Shown here piece by piece: positions 63,454-64,000 of a stretch of DNA of 64,000 nt. Both the position numbers and the translations under genes were made by a program. The stretch's first letter is position 1, and every line of letters starts with the position of its first letter. Under the pieces are notes generated by a model, which did no database searches, had not been told where the DNA came from, and worked only from the letters and a program-made list of their open reading frames with translations. The stretch is from NCBI RefSeq assembly GCF_001277345.1, contig NZ_LIUT01000001.1, forward strand, positions 2,506,203 to 2,570,202. Reading direction: 5' to 3'. The DNA is from Paenibacillus solani (GTDB lineage Bacteria > Bacillota > Bacilli > Paenibacillales > Paenibacillaceae).

Positions 63454-63640
63454 TGCTGTGCCTCCTTACATGCTGCTTACCTGTTACAAATTTGCCATGC
63501 AGAAATGCTCTGATCTCCGGTTCATGTGTGATCTCGTAGATCGGATCAAGATCTTCCATCATATACTCTCTGAGCAGGATGTCCTCACACTCTATGGCAA
63601 AGGGTTTATCTGGGACATCGTTAGTAGGCTTGTTATTCAA
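63443..63640 (-). pseudogene. Truncated GNAT acetyltransferase remnant
   Basis: 65-residue frame beginning at TTG: IECEDILLREYMMEDLDPIY and EITHEPEIRAFLHG match the start of RimJ-type acetyltransferases, which normally run about 170 residues. After about residue 55 the match ends and the frame runs into the ribosome site of the next HAD gene and stops. The acetyl-CoA-binding half is absent, so it should be non-functional. Confidence 0.6.
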
Positions 63641-63664
63641 AATAGTCCTTCTGTATGCACTCGT

Positions 63665-64000
63665 TTAATTACTTTGGCTCCCAGTAACGAGCGCGATCAA
63701 CTGATCGGGCCGCGTATAAATATCATCAGGTTCAACGCCGAATTGTGCATTCTGAACGGTATCAAACCAATGCGCTCCTATGGTCAATACCTGGGCTGAT
63801 TTGCCTGCTGTTATATCCGCATCACTGTCGCCGACAAAAACCACATCTTCCGTGCTCAAATTCAGTATCTCAAGTGCTTTGAATATCCCTTCCGGGTCAG
63901 GCTTGGATCGCTTGACCTCATCTCCCGCGATCGTAGCGACAAAATAACCCGTCAACTTAAGATTTTGCAGACAAATATCCAGGCATCTTCTACTCTTACC
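63665..64000 (-). CDS. HAD-superfamily hydrolase, C-terminal part (cut by window end)
   Basis: At least 112 residues; the frame stays open through the window edge, so the N-terminus and motif I lie outside. It shows AGDEVKRSKPDPEGIFKAL (motif III Lys) and VVFVGDSDADITAGKSAQ (motif IV), as in phosphoglycolate phosphatase/PpaX-like proteins. An internal TTG (63955) is not a real start because homologous-looking sequence (SRRCLDICLQNLKLTGYF) continues upstream. Function cannot be fixed. Confidence 0.82.
   Translation of the reverse strand, partial: GKSRRCLDICLQNLKLTGYFVATIAGDEVKRSKPDPEGIFKALEILNLSTEDVVFVGDSDADITAGKSAQVLTIGAHWFDTVQNAQFGVEPDDIYTRPDQLIALVTGSQSN

Overview
The window looks like a chromosomal segment of a spore-forming, low-to-mid GC Firmicute, most likely Paenibacillus. 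The evidence is internal: strong AGGAGG-type ribosome sites, a bacillithiol deacetylase (BshB2) beside YojF and a CdaS-type diadenylate cyclase, a YeeI-type YebC protein, CysJI sulfite reductase, two Gram-positive riboswitch classes (purine and ZTP), and a sugar ABC cassette with YesM/YesN-like regulators. No rRNA, tRNA, CRISPR array, prophage or insertion sequence was seen. The genus is an inference.

Layout. 1-7 kb: a PbuE-like purine exporter behind a C74 (guanine-class) purine riboswitch built as an ON switch, an aminotransferase, an MFS pump, a 19-cysteine copper-storage protein, and a secreted PKD/copper-amine-oxidase-N protein. 7-14.6 kb: VOC and GNAT proteins, a methyltransferase, a divergent HisRS behind what looks like a histidine leader-peptide attenuator, a large catalase, arylamine N-acetyltransferase and guanine deaminase. 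14.7-20.6 kb: an unknown basic small protein plus an ABC exporter under a promoter with two matched palindromes, a small membrane transporter, a LuxR-type two-component pair and an alpha/beta hydrolase. 20.7-30.7 kb: MMPL exporter/TetR pair, nitroreductase/Rrf2 pair, Na+/H+ antiporter, OmpR-type two-component system, MATE pump. 31-35.6 kb: ZTP-riboswitch-controlled purT, a LysR/DapA-like divergent pair, YdcF and GNAT proteins.

35.9-44.4 kb is one co-directional carbohydrate block: histidine kinase, AraC-type response regulator, lipoprotein binding protein, two permeases and a GH36 alpha-galactosidase. 44.6-47.3 kb holds two secreted proteins, one made of four degenerate repeats. 47.4-56 kb: YeeI, an MFS pump with a structured leader, cysJI, cdaS, yojF-bshB2 and a DUF523 protein. 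56.2-59.4 kb: an oxidoreductase/AraC/oxidoreductase operon. 59.6-64 kb: a lipid-type glycosyltransferase, a VTT-domain membrane protein, three HAD phosphatases (the last cut by the window end), a short zinc-ribbon protein and a GNAT remnant.

Purine salvage recurs (pbuE, guaD, purT), as do efflux or detoxification genes with their own cis-palindromes. The least expected signal is the reading frame with three consecutive His codons, with its own promoter, ribosome site, competing hairpins and terminator, directly ahead of hisS. Many start codons were moved downstream of the longest frame on the basis of ribosome sites; these choices are stated per gene.
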